Shown: piece by piece, positions 43,733 through 52,845 of the stretch
Layout: each line of letters begins with the position of its first letter
How positions within the stretch are numbered: position 1 is the first letter of the stretch
From: Limnohabitans sp. 2KL-51
GTDB taxonomy: Bacteria; Pseudomonadota; Gammaproteobacteria; Burkholderiales; Burkholderiaceae_C
DNA: 64,000 nt
Direction: 5' to 3'
Assembly (NCBI RefSeq): GCF_003063645.1
Contig: NZ_NESJ01000001.1
Location: 1-64,000, forward strand
Notes under the pieces: generated by a model
The model's database searches: none
What the model was told of the DNA's origin: nothing
What the model saw: the letters and a program-made list of their open reading frames with translations, nothing else
Made by a program: the position numbers and the translations under genes

Positions 43733-46624
43733 TCAGGCCACTTGGCGTGTTTCGCCAGGGCCATGCAGGTTGCTCACGCAGCGGCCACAAATGGTGGGGT
43801 GGTTGGCGTTGTGGCCCACGTCGTCTGCGTAGTGCCAGCAGCGCTCGCATTTGGTTGCCTGGCTGGCGGTCACTTGCACGGCCAGGGTGTCGCCTGCTTG
43901 CAAAGTCACTTTGGAAGTGATGAATACGAACTTGATGTCCACCCCCAAACTTTCCAGCAGGGCGTGGTCAGCAGATGGCGCGGTCAAGGTGATCTCGGCT
44001 TGCAACGACGCGCCCACTTGGCCGTCTGCACGCAGGTTTTCGATGTCTTTGTTCACCAGATCGCGGATTTCGCGGATGCGGCTCCACTTGGCCAAAAGGG
44101 CGATGTTTTGTGCTGCATCGGCCGAGCCGAAGTCGCTGAAGGTTTCCAGGAAGATGGATTCCGACGTGCCGAAAGTGCCCCAAGCTTCTTCGGCCGTGAA
44201 CGACAGGAACGGCGCCATCCAGCGCAGCATGCCATGGGTGATGCGCCACAAAGCGGTTTGGGCGCTGCGGCGAGCCAAGGATTTGGGCGCTGTGGTGTAC
44301 AGGCGGTCTTTGAGCACGTCCAGATAAAACGCGCCCAGGTCTTCCGAGCAATAAATTTGCAGCTTGCTGACGACAGGGTGGAATTCGTAGACGTCAAAGT
44401 GAGCGCGGATATCTGCTTGCAGCTGCGCCGCGCGGGCCAGCGCAAAACGGTCGATCTCCAGCAGTTGGTCGTCGGACACAGTGTCTGTGGCCGGGTCAAA
44501 GTCGCTCACGTTGGCCATCAAGAAGCGCAGTGTGTTGCGGATGCGGCGGTACGAGTCCACCACGCGGGCCAGGATTTTTTCGTCGATGTTAAGGTCGCCC
44601 GAGTAGTCGGTGCTGGCCACCCACAGGCGCACAATTTCTGCGCCCATTTTGGAGGTGATGGTTTGCGGGTCCACCGTGTTGCCCAGCGACTTGCTCATCT
44701 TGCGGCCTTGGCCGTCGGTGGCAAAGCCGTGGGTCAGCAGACCCCGGTAAGGTGCGCGGCCATACAAGGCGCAGCCCAGCAGCAGCGAGCTGTGGAACCA
44801 GCCGCGGTGCTGGTCGTGGCCTTCCAAATACAGGTCTGCCTCAGGACCTTCGGCATGGAAGGGCGGCACGCCGTAAGCGTCTTTGTGGCTGCCGCGCAGC
44901 ACATGCTGAAAGGTGGAGCCCGAGTCGAACCAGACTTCCAGAATGTCGGTGCTTTTGGTGTAGCTGGGGGCGTCGGATGCGCCCAAGATTTCTTCCACTG
45001 TCACGCGGCTCCAGGCTTCGATGCCGCCTTTTTCAACAATGTCAGCGGCTTGGTCAAGGATTGCCATGGTGTTGGGGTGCAGTTCGCCCGAGTCCTTGTG
45101 CAGGAAGAACGGCACCGGCACGCCCCAAGAGCGCTGGCGCGAGATGCACCAGTCGGGCCGGTTGGCGATCATGTCGCGCAGGCGGGTCTTGCCGTTCTCG
45201 GGGTAGAACTGCGTTTGCTCGATCGCGTCGAGCGCCAACTGGCGCAGGGTCTTGGGCGCTTTGTCTTGAGTGAACACGCCCTCGCCCTCGTCCATCCGCA
45301 CAAACCACTGAGCGGCAGCACGGTAGATGACGGGGGTTTTATGACGCCAGCAGTGCGGGTAGCTGTGGGTGATTTCCACCGTGGCCATCAGGCGGTCGCT
45401 TTGGCCCAGCACCTCGATCACGCGGGCACAGGCTTTCCAGATGTGCTGGCCGCCGAAGAAAGGCAGCTCTTCGGCGTACACGCCATTGCCTTGCACCGGG
45501 TTCAGGATGTCGTCATAGGCCAGGCCGTTGGCGATGCAGGAGTTGAAGTCGTCCACGCCGTAGGCGGGGGACGAGTGCACGATGCCGGTGCCGTCGGTGG
45601 CGGTCACGTACTCGGCCAGATACAGGGGCGATGGGCGGCGGTAGCTGTATGGGCCACCTTCGTCAGCGCTCACGGTGTCGTGCAGCGGGTGGCGGAAAAC
45701 CAAGCCGCGCAACTTCTCGCCCACTGCGGTGGCGATCACGGTGCCTTGCAATTGGTAGCGCTCCAGGCATTTTTCGACCAAACTGGCAGCCAGCAGCAGC
45801 ACGCCACGGGGCGTGTCCACCAGGGCATATTCCAACTCGGGGTGGGCGTTGAGCGCTTGGTTGGCGGGAATCGTCCAAGCGGTGGTGGTCCAGATGACGG
45901 CAAATGCTTTCTTGCTGCCCTCGCCAGGCAGTTTGGGCAGGCCAAAGGCGGCAGCCAGTGCGGCGGTGTTGTCGGCTTCAAAGGCCACGTCCAGCGTGTC
46001 GCTCTTTTTGTCGGCGTATTCGATCTCGAATTCGGCCAGCGACGAGCCGCAGTCAAAGCACCAGTAAACGGGTTTGAGGCCGCGGTAAACAAAGCCACGC
46101 TCAATCACGCGCTTAAAGGCGCGGATTTCACCGGCTTCGTTGGCGAAGTCCATGGTGCGGTAAGGGCGCTCCCAGTCGCCCAGCACGCCCAGGCGCTTGA
46201 AGTCTTCGCGCTGTTGGCCGATTTGCTCGGTGGCAAAGGCGCGGCTCTTGGCTTGCATGTCGTCTCTGGACAGCTTGCGGCCATGCAGTTTTTCGATCGC
46301 GTTTTCGATCGGCAGGCCGTGGCAGTCCCAGCCGGGAATGTATTGCGCGTCAAAGCCCGCCAATTGCTTGGACTTGACGATCATGTCTTTGAGAACTTTG
46401 TTCAGTGCGTGGCCGATGTGCAGTTTGCCGTTGGCGTAAGGCGGGCCGTCGTGCAGCACGAACAGCGGGGCGCCTTGGCGGGCGGCGCGCAGTTTTTTGT
46501 AGAGGCCGCCGTCGTTCCACTCGCTCACCCAGCCCGGCTCGCGCTTGGGCAGGTCGCCGCGCATCGGAAACGGGGTGTCCATCATGTTGATGCGGGTGTC
46601 GGGGTTTTGGGTTTTGTCTGTCAT
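43733..46624 (-). CDS. ileS: Isoleucyl-tRNA synthetase
   Basis: This 963-residue class Ia synthetase charges tRNA-Ile. It has the HIGH motif in [20 protein letters not shown] (residues about 59-78), a CP1 editing domain (for example the [18 protein letters not shown] segment), the KMSKS loop [14 protein letters not shown], and a C-terminal zinc knuckle with [18 protein letters not shown] and CGRCVSNL. It is the bacterial IleS1 type and is flanked by ribF and lspA as in many proteobacteria. A 1,019-codon frame on the opposite strand is an antisense shadow. Confidence 0.97.
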   Translation of the reverse strand: MTDKTQNPDTRINMMDTPFPMRGDLPKREPGWVSEWNDGGLYKKLRAARQGAPLFVLHDGPPYANGKLHIGHALNKVLKDMIVKSKQLAGFDAQYIPGWDCHGLPIENAIEKLHGRKLSRDDMQAKSRAFATEQIGQQREDFKRLGVLGDWERPYRTMDFANEAGEIRAFKRVIERGFVYRGLKPVYWCFDCGSSLAEFEIEYADKKSDTLDVAFEADNTAALAAAFGLPKLPGEGSKKAFAVIWTTTAWTIPANQALNAHPELEYALVDTPRGVLLLAASLVEKCLERYQLQGTVIATAVGEKLRGLVFRHPLHDTVSADEGGPYSYRRPSPLYLAEYVTATDGTGIVHSSPAYGVDDFNSCIANGLAYDDILNPVQGNGVYAEELPFFGGQHIWKACARVIEVLGQSDRLMATVEITHSYPHCWRHKTPVIYRAAAQWFVRMDEGEGVFTQDKAPKTLRQLALDAIEQTQFYPENGKTRLRDMIANRPDWCISRQRSWGVPVPFFLHKDSGELHPNTMAILDQAADIVEKGGIEAWSRVTVEEILGASDAPSYTKSTDILEVWFDSGSTFQHVLRGSHKDAYGVPPFHAEGPEADLYLEGHDQHRGWFHSSLLLGCALYGRAPYRGLLTHGFATDGQGRKMSKSLGNTVDPQTITSKMGAEIVRLWVASTDYSGDLNIDEKILARVVDSYRRIRNTLRFLMANVSDFDPATDTVSDDQLLEIDRFALARAAQLQADIRAHFDVYEFHPVVSKLQIYCSEDLGAFYLDVLKDRLYTTAPKSLARRSAQTALWRITHGMLRWMAPFLSFTAEEAWGTFGTSESIFLETFSDFGSADAAQNIALLAKWSRIREIRDLVNKDIENLRADGQVGASLQAEITLTAPSADHALLESLGVDIKFVFITSKVTLQAGDTLAVQVTASQATKCERCWHYADDVGHNANHPTICGRCVSNLHGPGETRQVA

Positions 46625-46641
46625 GGTGCGTCAAGTCGAGA

Positions 46642-46737
46642 GGGCTTCGACAAGCTCAGCCCGAGCGGCTGAGCCGTTCGGAGAGATCAAGAGGGGGTGG
46701 GCCGTTGAGGTCGTTCGCCCTGAGCCTGTCGAAGGGC
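46642..46737. repeat. Inverted pair of TTCGACAGGCTCAG-type repeats between ribF and ileS
   Basis: A TTCGACAAGCTCAG unit at about 46642-46667 and an inverted TGAGCCTGTCGAA unit at about 46712-46737 match each other over 26 bp with a few differences. This core is a widespread dispersed repeat of proteobacterial intergenic regions. It fills the 133-bp gap between two genes normally co-transcribed and might affect read-through from ribF into ileS. Confidence 0.75.
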
Positions 46738-46757
46738 AGCAAACGAGGGCCAGAGCG

Positions 46758-47795
46758 TCAAATTCGGTCGCGGGTGGTTTGGCGGCTGGTTTCACCATGG
46801 CGGGACGCAAACCACGCTTGTGCGTCGTCGCAGTCTTTGGCAATGCCCTTTGTCAGGGCGTCCAGACCGTCGTATTTGAGCTCGTCGTGTAATTTATGCA
46901 GCAAGTCCACCCGGATGATTTTACCGTAGCCCCCCTCGGCCCCCAGATGGGCAGGCCAGTCGAAGGCGTGCGTCTCCAGCAGCACGCGCCCGCCGTTGAC
47001 ATCATGAGGGTCCAAAGAGGGGCGGATGCCCAGATTGGCCACGCCCCTCAAGGGCTGATCGGCCAGGCCATGCACTTGGACGACAAAAATGCCGCTGGCG
47101 GCAGGCTTGTGGTGCGTAAAGCGCAAATTCAGCGTGCGAAAGCCGTCTCCTGCGCCTTGGGCAGTGGCCGCCAACTCGCGGCCCAGCTTGCGCCCGTGCA
47201 CCACATGGCCACTGATGCTGTAGGGGCGGCCGAGCAGGGCCTGCACTGCGGGCAGGTCGCCTTTGGCCAGCGCCTCGCGCACGGCCGAGCTGGACACGCG
47301 CAGGCCGCGCACCTCGTAGCTGTTCATGCGAGCCACATCAAAGCCGAGACTTTGTCCGGCAGTGTCAAGCATGGCGTAGTCGCCCGCGCGCTTGGCGCCA
47401 AAGCGGAAATCGTCACCCACCAGCACATAGCGCACGCCCAGGCCGCGCACCAGCACCTGCTCAATGAAGTCTTGGGGCGATTGGCTGGCCAGCCGGGCGT
47501 CAAAGGGCACCACCACCACTTGGTCCACGCCGCAGCGCTCAAGCTCTTGCAGTTTGTCGCGCATCGTGGCGATGCGGGCCGGGGCCAAATCGGGCTGGTG
47601 GAGGGCCTTGGCAAAGTAGTCGCGCGGGTGGGGTTCGAAGGTCATCACACAGCTGGGCACGCCCCGATGGGCCGCTTCGCTGCGCAGCAGGGCCAGCATG
47701 GCCTGGTGACCCCGGTGCACGCCGTCAAAGTTGCCGATGGTCAAAGCGCAAGCGGGGGCCAGATCGGGATGGTGGAAGCCTCGGTAAACCTTCAT
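46758..47795 (-). CDS. ribF: Bifunctional riboflavin kinase / FAD synthetase
   Basis: This 345-residue enzyme phosphorylates riboflavin to FMN and adenylates it to FAD. The FAD synthetase part has LTIGNFDGVHRGHQAMLALL near the N terminus and VLVGDDFRFGAKRAGDYAML. The flavokinase part has GRPYSISGHVVHGRKLGREL and VANLGIRPSLDPHDVNGGRV. It heads the ribF-ileS-lspA group and diverges from the HNH gene. The C-terminal 20 residues are variable. Confidence 0.95.
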   Translation of the reverse strand: MKVYRGFHHPDLAPACALTIGNFDGVHRGHQAMLALLRSEAAHRGVPSCVMTFEPHPRDYFAKALHQPDLAPARIATMRDKLQELERCGVDQVVVVPFDARLASQSPQDFIEQVLVRGLGVRYVLVGDDFRFGAKRAGDYAMLDTAGQSLGFDVARMNSYEVRGLRVSSSAVREALAKGDLPAVQALLGRPYSISGHVVHGRKLGRELAATAQGAGDGFRTLNLRFTHHKPAASGIFVVQVHGLADQPLRGVANLGIRPSLDPHDVNGGRVLLETHAFDWPAHLGAEGGYGKIIRVDLLHKLHDELKYDGLDALTKGIAKDCDDAQAWFASRHGETSRQTTRDRI

Positions 47796-47975
47796 GTCGC
47801 TCGTGATGTCCTGCCGCTGATCTGACTCAAGCGCCAGCTTTCACGGTATTGTCAATGTAAGAGGGTATATTGTGACCGAGCCCGATCCCTTCATCCTTGT
47901 ACCCCAAGGCATAAGGTCCGATCGAGACGGAACTTTTCGTGTCAGTGGTTTTTGAACTGTTGGATGGAGGCGTCT

Positions 47976-48533
47976 GTGAAGGTTTTGAAACTCTCGGCCC
48001 AAGGCTTGCCGCAATCGTGGATCACGCTGGAGCAAGCCGTGACCCATTACGCCGCCGACGAGGTGCGTTGGGAAGCGGGCCAGCAACTGGCCGTGTTCCA
48101 TGGGGGGCACAACGCGCTCACCGGCCAGCAATCCATCATCACCGTCAACAGCATCATTGGCACCCAGGGCGTGCCCCGCATCAACCCGTTTGACCTGGTT
48201 TCGGGCTTGACCAATCCAAAATTGTTTGTGCGGGACCGCAACGTCTGCGCGTATTGCGGCGGGCATTTTCACGAATCGGTGCTCACCCGTGAGCACATTG
48301 TTCCCGTGAGTCAAAAAGGGCCCGACCATTGGATGAACGTGGTCACGGCCTGCCGCTCCTGCAACCACCGCAAAAGCAGCCGTACGCCAGAGCAAGCCAA
48401 CATGCCGCTGCTCTACGCGCCCTATGTGCCCAGCCTGTGGGAAGACTTCATCTTGCGCAACCGCCGCATTTTGAGTGACCAGATGGCGTTTTTGATGGCA
48501 CATGTGCCCAAGAGCTCGCGATTGATGGCCTGA
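47976..48533 (+). CDS. HNH endonuclease family protein
   Basis: This 185-residue protein begins VKVLKLSAQGLPQSWITLEQ and has the HNH fold with zinc pairs: NVCAYCGGHF, TREHIVPVSQKGPDHWMNVV (the His-Asn catalytic part) and ACRSCNHRKSSRTPEQ. Homologues are single-copy chromosomal genes in many Burkholderiales, so it may serve DNA repair or processing and need not be mobile; the function is not established. The GTG at 47976 is chosen because GGAGG lies five bases before it and the N terminus matches the family. An in-frame ATG at 47964 is an alternative. Confidence 0.86.
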   Translation: MKVLKLSAQGLPQSWITLEQAVTHYAADEVRWEAGQQLAVFHGGHNALTGQQSIITVNSIIGTQGVPRINPFDLVSGLTNPKLFVRDRNVCAYCGGHFHESVLTREHIVPVSQKGPDHWMNVVTACRSCNHRKSSRTPEQANMPLLYAPYVPSLWEDFILRNRRILSDQMAFLMAHVPKSSRLMA

Positions 48534-48665
48534 GCTGGCAGCCTCGCGACGCCGCTTGCGCTGGCCAGCAAAGCGCTGCATCATCCATCCCTGAAAACAA
48601 AAGAACCCATATCGGCATGCCTTTAAGGCATGGATTCGGTGATGGGGCCATCAGGGAGACCCGCC

Positions 48666-49583
48666 ATGCCTCACCCACCCCTGGCCTTGCGCCAGTACCT
48701 TGCAAGCACGCCAGGCCTGAGCCGACGCGCCAGTGTGTCGGCGCTGCTTTTGTCGCCTTGGCTGATGCCACGTGTTGGCGCTCAGGTCGTGCAGCCCGTG
48801 GACTCCGGCGGGCACAGCGGCGTTCAGCTGGCCATGCCGTGGCCCGCTGGCCGATCCCCACAAGGTTTTTGGGTCAGCGAAAAATTCGACGGCGTCAGGG
48901 CCGTTTGGGATGGGCGCGTTTTGCGCTTTCGCAGTGGCCGCGCCATCGCAGCCCCTGCCTGGTTTTTGTCGGCATTGCCCCGGGTCGCGCTTGACGGTGA
49001 GTTGTGGACGGCGCGGGGGGCTTTTGACCGGCTCTCTGGCGTGGTGCGGCAAGCCGAGCCCGACGACGAGGCCTGGCGGGCTGTGAAGTACCTGGTGTTT
49101 GACGCCCCCGGTCATTCCGCCCCGTTTGCGCAGCGGGTGGCTTTTGTGCAAACCACGTTGGCGCAAGCGCAGCAGCCTTGGCTGATGCCGGTCGCGCAGC
49201 GCGAGGTGAACGACGCCCGCGCTTTGCAGGCTTTGTTGCAGGAGACGGTGCGCCAAGGCGGCGAGGGGCTGATGCTGCACCGCGCCGATGCCCTGTGGCA
49301 GCCCGGCCGCACCGACGCGCTGTTCAAGCACAAACCCGAGCAGGACGAAGAGGGTCTGGTGGTGGGCCACCAGCCGGGCAAAGGGCGTTTGCTGGGCATG
49401 ACAGGGGCTTTGCTGGTTCAAATGCCGTCGGGCCAGCGTTTTGCCCTGGGATCTGGCCTGAGCGATGCCCAGCGCCGCAACCCGCCACCCTTGGGGGCGT
49501 GGGTTACTTACCGTTACCGCGATCGCACGCCCTCGGGCTTGCCGCGTTTTGCGTCTTTCTTGCGGGTGCGCGAGTTGGAGTGA
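48666..49583 (+). CDS. Periplasmic-type ATP-dependent DNA ligase (LigE-like)
   Basis: This 305-residue minimal ligase has a signal-like N terminus with twin arginines (LSRRASVSALLLSPWLMPRV, then GAQ), an adenylation domain with the nucleotidyl-Lys motif SEKFDGVRAVWDG (Lys 73), ALDGELWTARG, EGLMLHR and LFKHKPEQDEEG, and a short OB domain. Ligases with export signals occur in proteobacteria and are thought to mend DNA taken up or released outside the cytoplasm, including in biofilms. GGGAG upstream supports the start. It is not next to known competence genes, but comF is in the same window. Confidence 0.88.
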   Translation: MPHPPLALRQYLASTPGLSRRASVSALLLSPWLMPRVGAQVVQPVDSGGHSGVQLAMPWPAGRSPQGFWVSEKFDGVRAVWDGRVLRFRSGRAIAAPAWFLSALPRVALDGELWTARGAFDRLSGVVRQAEPDDEAWRAVKYLVFDAPGHSAPFAQRVAFVQTTLAQAQQPWLMPVAQREVNDARALQALLQETVRQGGEGLMLHRADALWQPGRTDALFKHKPEQDEEGLVVGHQPGKGRLLGMTGALLVQMPSGQRFALGSGLSDAQRRNPPPLGAWVTYRYRDRTPSGLPRFASFLRVRELE

Positions 49584-49614
49584 GCCATCAAGGGTATTCG
49601 GAACTTCTAAGAAC

Positions 49615-49643
49615 TTGCAACCTTGATTTAATGTGCATACAAT
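49615..49643 (+). promoter_or_regulatory. Promoter of the brnTA module
   Basis: TTGCAA (49615-49620) and TACAAT (49638-49643) are spaced by 17 bases and match the sigma-70 consensus at 4/6 and 5/6. Predicted transcription starts near 49650, at or within the brnT start codons (ATG 49647, GTG 49650), which would make the message leaderless. Confidence 0.55.
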
Positions 49644-49646
49644 AAA

Positions 49647-49934
49647 ATGGTGAAGATTGGATTCGATCCAGCCAAAAATGCCGCCAATATGGCAAGCCGT
49701 GGTTTGCCGTTTGAGCTTGTCGAGCAGCTTGACTGGGCCCATGCGCTGATGGAGGAAGACACCCGAAAAGCCTACGGAGAGCGGTGATTTCAGGTGCTGG
49801 GGTTCATTGGGGGGCGGTTGCACGCCGTTGTATTTACGCCGCGCGAAGGCAAGGTGCATGTCATCAGTCTGCGCAAGGCCAATTCGAGAGAGGTCAAGAG
49901 ATATGCCAAAACGCCCAAATCCAGAACGGGTTGA
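49647..49934 (+). pseudogene. brnT: BrnT-type toxin gene interrupted by an in-frame TGA
   Basis: Translation from 49647 gives a clear BrnT N-terminal half (KIGFDPAKNAANMASRG, then FELVEQLDWAHALMEEDTRK, AYGER). A TGA stop at 49785-49787 (codon 47) follows, and the same frame continues as the BrnT C-terminal half (FQVLGFIGGRLHAVVFTPRE, then VHVISLRKANSREVKRYAK), ending at TGA 49932. Normal BrnT reads YGExRFQVLGFIG across this point, so a CGA-to-TGA change is the simplest explanation. The product is truncated to 46 residues and should be inactive unless the stop is read through. The downstream antitoxin gene is intact. Confidence 0.9.
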
Positions 49935-50196
49935 TTCCGACAACCCCGAATGGACGGATGCAGACTTTGCCCGCGCCCGCCCTGCATCAGAAGTGTTGCC
50001 CGAGCTGTTTGGAACCCAGGCCGCACAGGCGATGCTCAAGCCACGCGGGCGACCACGATCTGAGGTCGTCAAAGAACGCATCACCATCCGCTTTGATGCC
50101 GATGTGCTGGAAGCTTTCCGGTCCACCGGCAAGGGCTGGCAGACCCGAATGAATGACGCCATGCGTGACTGGGTGCGAGCCCACTCTGCGGTGTAA
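49903..50196 (+). CDS. brnA: BrnA family antitoxin
   Basis: This 97-residue protein has the BrnA start MPKRPNPERVDSDNPEWTDA, the FARARPASEVLPELFG linker, and a C-terminal ribbon-helix-helix-like part KERITIRFDADVLEAFRSTG followed by GWQTRMNDAMRDWVR. It normally neutralises BrnT and represses the operon. The start overlaps the end of the brnT frame, with AGAGGTCAAG upstream. It is intact although its toxin is broken. Confidence 0.92.
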   Translation: MPKRPNPERVDSDNPEWTDADFARARPASEVLPELFGTQAAQAMLKPRGRPRSEVVKERITIRFDADVLEAFRSTGKGWQTRMNDAMRDWVRAHSAV

Positions 50197-50211
50197 CCAG
50201 CAGGAAGTTTT

Positions 50212-50257
50212 GAGCAACAAAAAAGGCCCCTCTCGGGGCCTTCTTGTTGGGCTGCTC
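50212..50257 (+). terminator. Intrinsic terminator after brnA
   Basis: A GC-rich core stem GGCCCC/GGGGCC with a TCTC loop is flanked by A-run and T-rich arms (50216-50230 against 50235-50248) and extended by GAGCA/TGCTC. It lies 16 bases past the brnA stop. Confidence 0.85.
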
Positions 50258-50291
50258 ATTCAGACGATTCTGGTGTTGAGCCACCAGGCGA

Positions 50292-50357
50292 GAGGGCGGC
50301 GCGTTTCGGGCTCAGAGGCGCTTCGCTTTGCCACATCGCCCGACCCGCGCCGCCCTC
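50292..50357. repeat. 12-bp inverted repeat between brnA and the acyl-CoA dehydrogenase
   Basis: GAGGGCGGCGCG at 50292-50303 is perfectly complementary to CGCGCCGCCCTC at 50346-50357, with a 42-base loop. It lies 27 bases past the end of the minus-strand dehydrogenase gene. It has no T-run, so it may be a hairpin of the convergent region or remnant repeat DNA. Confidence 0.5.
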
Positions 50358-50384
50358 CCGCCTTGCTTGGGTTCCTGGTTCGCC

Positions 50385-51500
50385 TCAGGCGAACACGCCT
50401 GCCGTCTCCTGCATGCGGGCTGACACTTCGCCCAACTGGTGCAGGGTGTCGCCAAAGCTCATGTCCAGCTGCGTCAATTTCTTGAAGTAGTGGCTCACGA
50501 TGTACTCGTCCGTGACGGCAATGCCGCCGTGCAGCTGCACCGCTTGCTGGCCGATGAAGCGCATGGACACGCCCAGCTGGTACTTGGCGCGCGCCAAGGC
50601 GCGGCGGCGCTCGTCGGCGGGCGCGTGCAACTTCAGGCTGGCGTAGTAGCTCATCGAGCGGCCCAGCTCCAGCTGCATCTTCATGTCGGCCACGCGGTGG
50701 CGCAGGGCCTGGAAGCTGGCGATGTTCACACCGAACTGCTTGCGGGTGTTCATGTAGTCCACGGTGATGGCCAGGGTTTTGTCCATCACCCCAACGGCTT
50801 CGGCGCAGGTGCAGGCGATGCCGATGTCCACGGCCTCTTCCAAAGCGGTCAGGCCGTTCAGGGTGATCAGCTGCGCGGGGGCTTGGCTCATCACCACTTC
50901 GGCGGCGCGTGAGCCGTCTTGTGTGCCGTAGGCCTGGGTGCTCACGCCGCTGGCGCTGCGCTCGACCAAAAACAGGGCGATCTGGCCGTTCACGGTGGCG
51001 GGCACCACGAAGGCGTCGGCCTGGTCGCCCACGGCCACAACGCTCTTGGTACCGCTCACGGTCCATGTGCCGCCAGATTCGCTGGCCTGAGCGGCGCAGC
51101 GGTTCAGTTGGTAACGGGCACCGCGCTCTTGCTGCGCCAACACGACGATGGCTTCGCCTGCGGCCATGCGGGGCAACCAGGCCGCTTGCAGGGCTGCAGG
51201 GGCGTGGGTTTGCAGGGTGGCGCTGCAGATCAGGGTCTGGGTCAGGGGTTCGAGCACGATGCCGCGTCCGAGTTCTTCCATGGTGACCATGGCTTCGGTG
51301 GGGCCCATGCCCATACCGCCGTGCTCTTCGCTCACATAAAGGCCCGTCAGGCCCAACTCGGCCATTTCGCCGTAAGCGGCTCTGTCAAAACCGCCAGCGG
51401 CCACGATGGCGCGGCGGCGGTCAAAGTCATAGCCCTTGTCCACCCATTTGCGCACCGCGTCGCGCAGTTGTTCTTGGTCGTCAGAAAAATCGAAATCCAT
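50385..51500 (-). CDS. Acyl-CoA dehydrogenase family protein (smaller subunit type)
   Basis: This 371-residue flavoprotein has the acyl-CoA dehydrogenase fold: MDFDFSDDQEQLRDAVRKWV start, YVSEEHGGMGMGPTEAMVTM, and C-terminal GVNIASFQALRHRVADMKMQ and QAVQLHGGIAVTDEYIVSHY. It resembles the small partner of paired dehydrogenases such as PimD or AcdB. These pairs act in dicarboxylic or branched fatty-acid breakdown. The catalytic Glu position is not obvious. ATG 51500 follows GGAG. The partner gene lies 10 bases upstream on the same strand. Confidence 0.88.
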   Translation of the reverse strand: MDFDFSDDQEQLRDAVRKWVDKGYDFDRRRAIVAAGGFDRAAYGEMAELGLTGLYVSEEHGGMGMGPTEAMVTMEELGRGIVLEPLTQTLICSATLQTHAPAALQAAWLPRMAAGEAIVVLAQQERGARYQLNRCAAQASESGGTWTVSGTKSVVAVGDQADAFVVPATVNGQIALFLVERSASGVSTQAYGTQDGSRAAEVVMSQAPAQLITLNGLTALEEAVDIGIACTCAEAVGVMDKTLAITVDYMNTRKQFGVNIASFQALRHRVADMKMQLELGRSMSYYASLKLHAPADERRRALARAKYQLGVSMRFIGQQAVQLHGGIAVTDEYIVSHYFKKLTQLDMSFGDTLHQLGEVSARMQETAGVFA

Positions 51501-51510
51501 GTGTGTCTCC

Positions 51511-52692
51511 TTAACCCAGAACTGTCTGGGCGACGATGTTGCGTTGCACTTCGTTGCTGCCGCCATAAATGGTGGTCTTGCGCATGTTGAAGTAGTTGGC
51601 CGCCAGGGGCGCATTGGCCACCACGCCGCCAGGGAAGTTGCCTTGCCAGCCGGCGTCCATGGCTTCGAAGATGAAGGGCAGGGCAAAAGGACCTGCGGCC
51701 TGCATCATCAGCTCGGTGTAGCGCTGCTGAATTTCGCTGCCTTTGATCTTCAAAAGACCCGCAATGTCGAGCGAGTTCTTGCCGGACTTTTCGGCGGACA
51801 GGACACGCAGGACCAGCATTTCGAGGGCCACGATGTCCACTTCGAGCTTGGCGATTTCGTCGCGGAAGCGCATGTCGTCGTACACGCCTTCGGCTTTGGC
51901 GATGCGCTTCAAGCGCTCGAGCTCGCGTTTGGCACGGTTCACGTCAGCGATGTTGGTGCGCTCGTGGGCCAGCAGGTGCTTGGCGTAGTTCCACCCCTTG
52001 TTTTCCTCGCCCACCAGGTTCTCGGCGGGCACTTCGACGTTGTCAAACCAGACTTCGTTGACTTCGCACTCGCCGTCCAGCAGCTTGATGGGGCGCACGG
52101 TGATGCCGGGCGACTTCATGTCGATCAACAGGAACGAGATGCCGGTTTGGGGCTTGCCCTCGGTGCTGGTGCGCACCAGGCAGAAGATCCACTCGCCGTA
52201 TTGGCCGAGGGTGGTCCAGGTTTTCTGGCCGTTCACGATGTATTTGTCGCCCACGCGCTCAGCGCGGGTCTTCAGCGACGCGAGGTCAGAGCCGGAGCCC
52301 GGCTCGCTGTAGCCCTGGCTCCACCAGACTTCGCCGCTGGCGATGCCGGGCAAAAAGCGTTGTTGCTGTTCGGCATTGCCAAAAGCCATGATCACCGGGG
52401 CCACCATCACCGGGCCAAAAGGCACCACGCGGGGGGCACCCGCCAAGGCGCATTCTTCTTCGAACAAATGCTTTTGCACGGCGGTCCAGCCGGGGCCGCC
52501 AAACTCTGTGGGCCAGCCCCAGCCCAGCCAGCCTTTTTTGCCCAAAATCTTGGCCCAGCGCTGCATGTCCTCGCGGGTCAGGCGCATGGCGGCGTGCACT
52601 TTTTGCGAAATGTCGGCGGGCAAGTTGCCCTTGACCCAGGTGCGGATCTCGTCGCGGAACGCGAGTTCGTCGGGGGTGAATGCCAAATCCAT
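51511..52692 (-). CDS. Acyl-CoA dehydrogenase family protein (larger subunit type)
   Basis: This 393-residue dehydrogenase has WSQGYSEPGSGSDLASLKTR (FAD-proximal), VNGQKTWTTLGQYGEWIFC, the LLAHERTNIADVNRAKREL helix and the C-terminal TIYGGSNEVQRNIVAQTVLG. It pairs with the downstream gene like PimC/PimD. Together they likely form a heteromeric dehydrogenase for unusual acyl-CoAs; the substrate is not known. GAGAGAT before the ATG is the likely ribosome site. It diverges from purN across 153 bases. Confidence 0.9.
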   Translation of the reverse strand: MDLAFTPDELAFRDEIRTWVKGNLPADISQKVHAAMRLTREDMQRWAKILGKKGWLGWGWPTEFGGPGWTAVQKHLFEEECALAGAPRVVPFGPVMVAPVIMAFGNAEQQQRFLPGIASGEVWWSQGYSEPGSGSDLASLKTRAERVGDKYIVNGQKTWTTLGQYGEWIFCLVRTSTEGKPQTGISFLLIDMKSPGITVRPIKLLDGECEVNEVWFDNVEVPAENLVGEENKGWNYAKHLLAHERTNIADVNRAKRELERLKRIAKAEGVYDDMRFRDEIAKLEVDIVALEMLVLRVLSAEKSGKNSLDIAGLLKIKGSEIQQRYTELMMQAAGPFALPFIFEAMDAGWQGNFPGGVVANAPLAANYFNMRKTTIYGGSNEVQRNIVAQTVLG

Positions 52693-52845
52693 GGGGAAAT
52701 CTCTCCGTTGGGGGTGGGTATTTTTGAGTGCAGTTCAAGCAAAATCAAACGACCGTGCTTTTTATCATGCGCAGACCGATTCGGCTTGTCCTTGGTGCGA
52801 CAAAAGCCAAGAGACTTTTAGTGAGCAGGGATAATCCTGCCCTTC

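Noticed and set aside
43613..46672. A 1,019-codon plus-strand frame over ileS
   Set aside because: The minus-strand frame is an unmistakable isoleucyl-tRNA synthetase with HIGH and KMSKS motifs; this frame is its shadow.
47849..47871. Possible promoter (TTGTCA, TATATT) before the HNH gene
   Set aside because: The spacer is only 11 bases, too short for a sigma-70 promoter.
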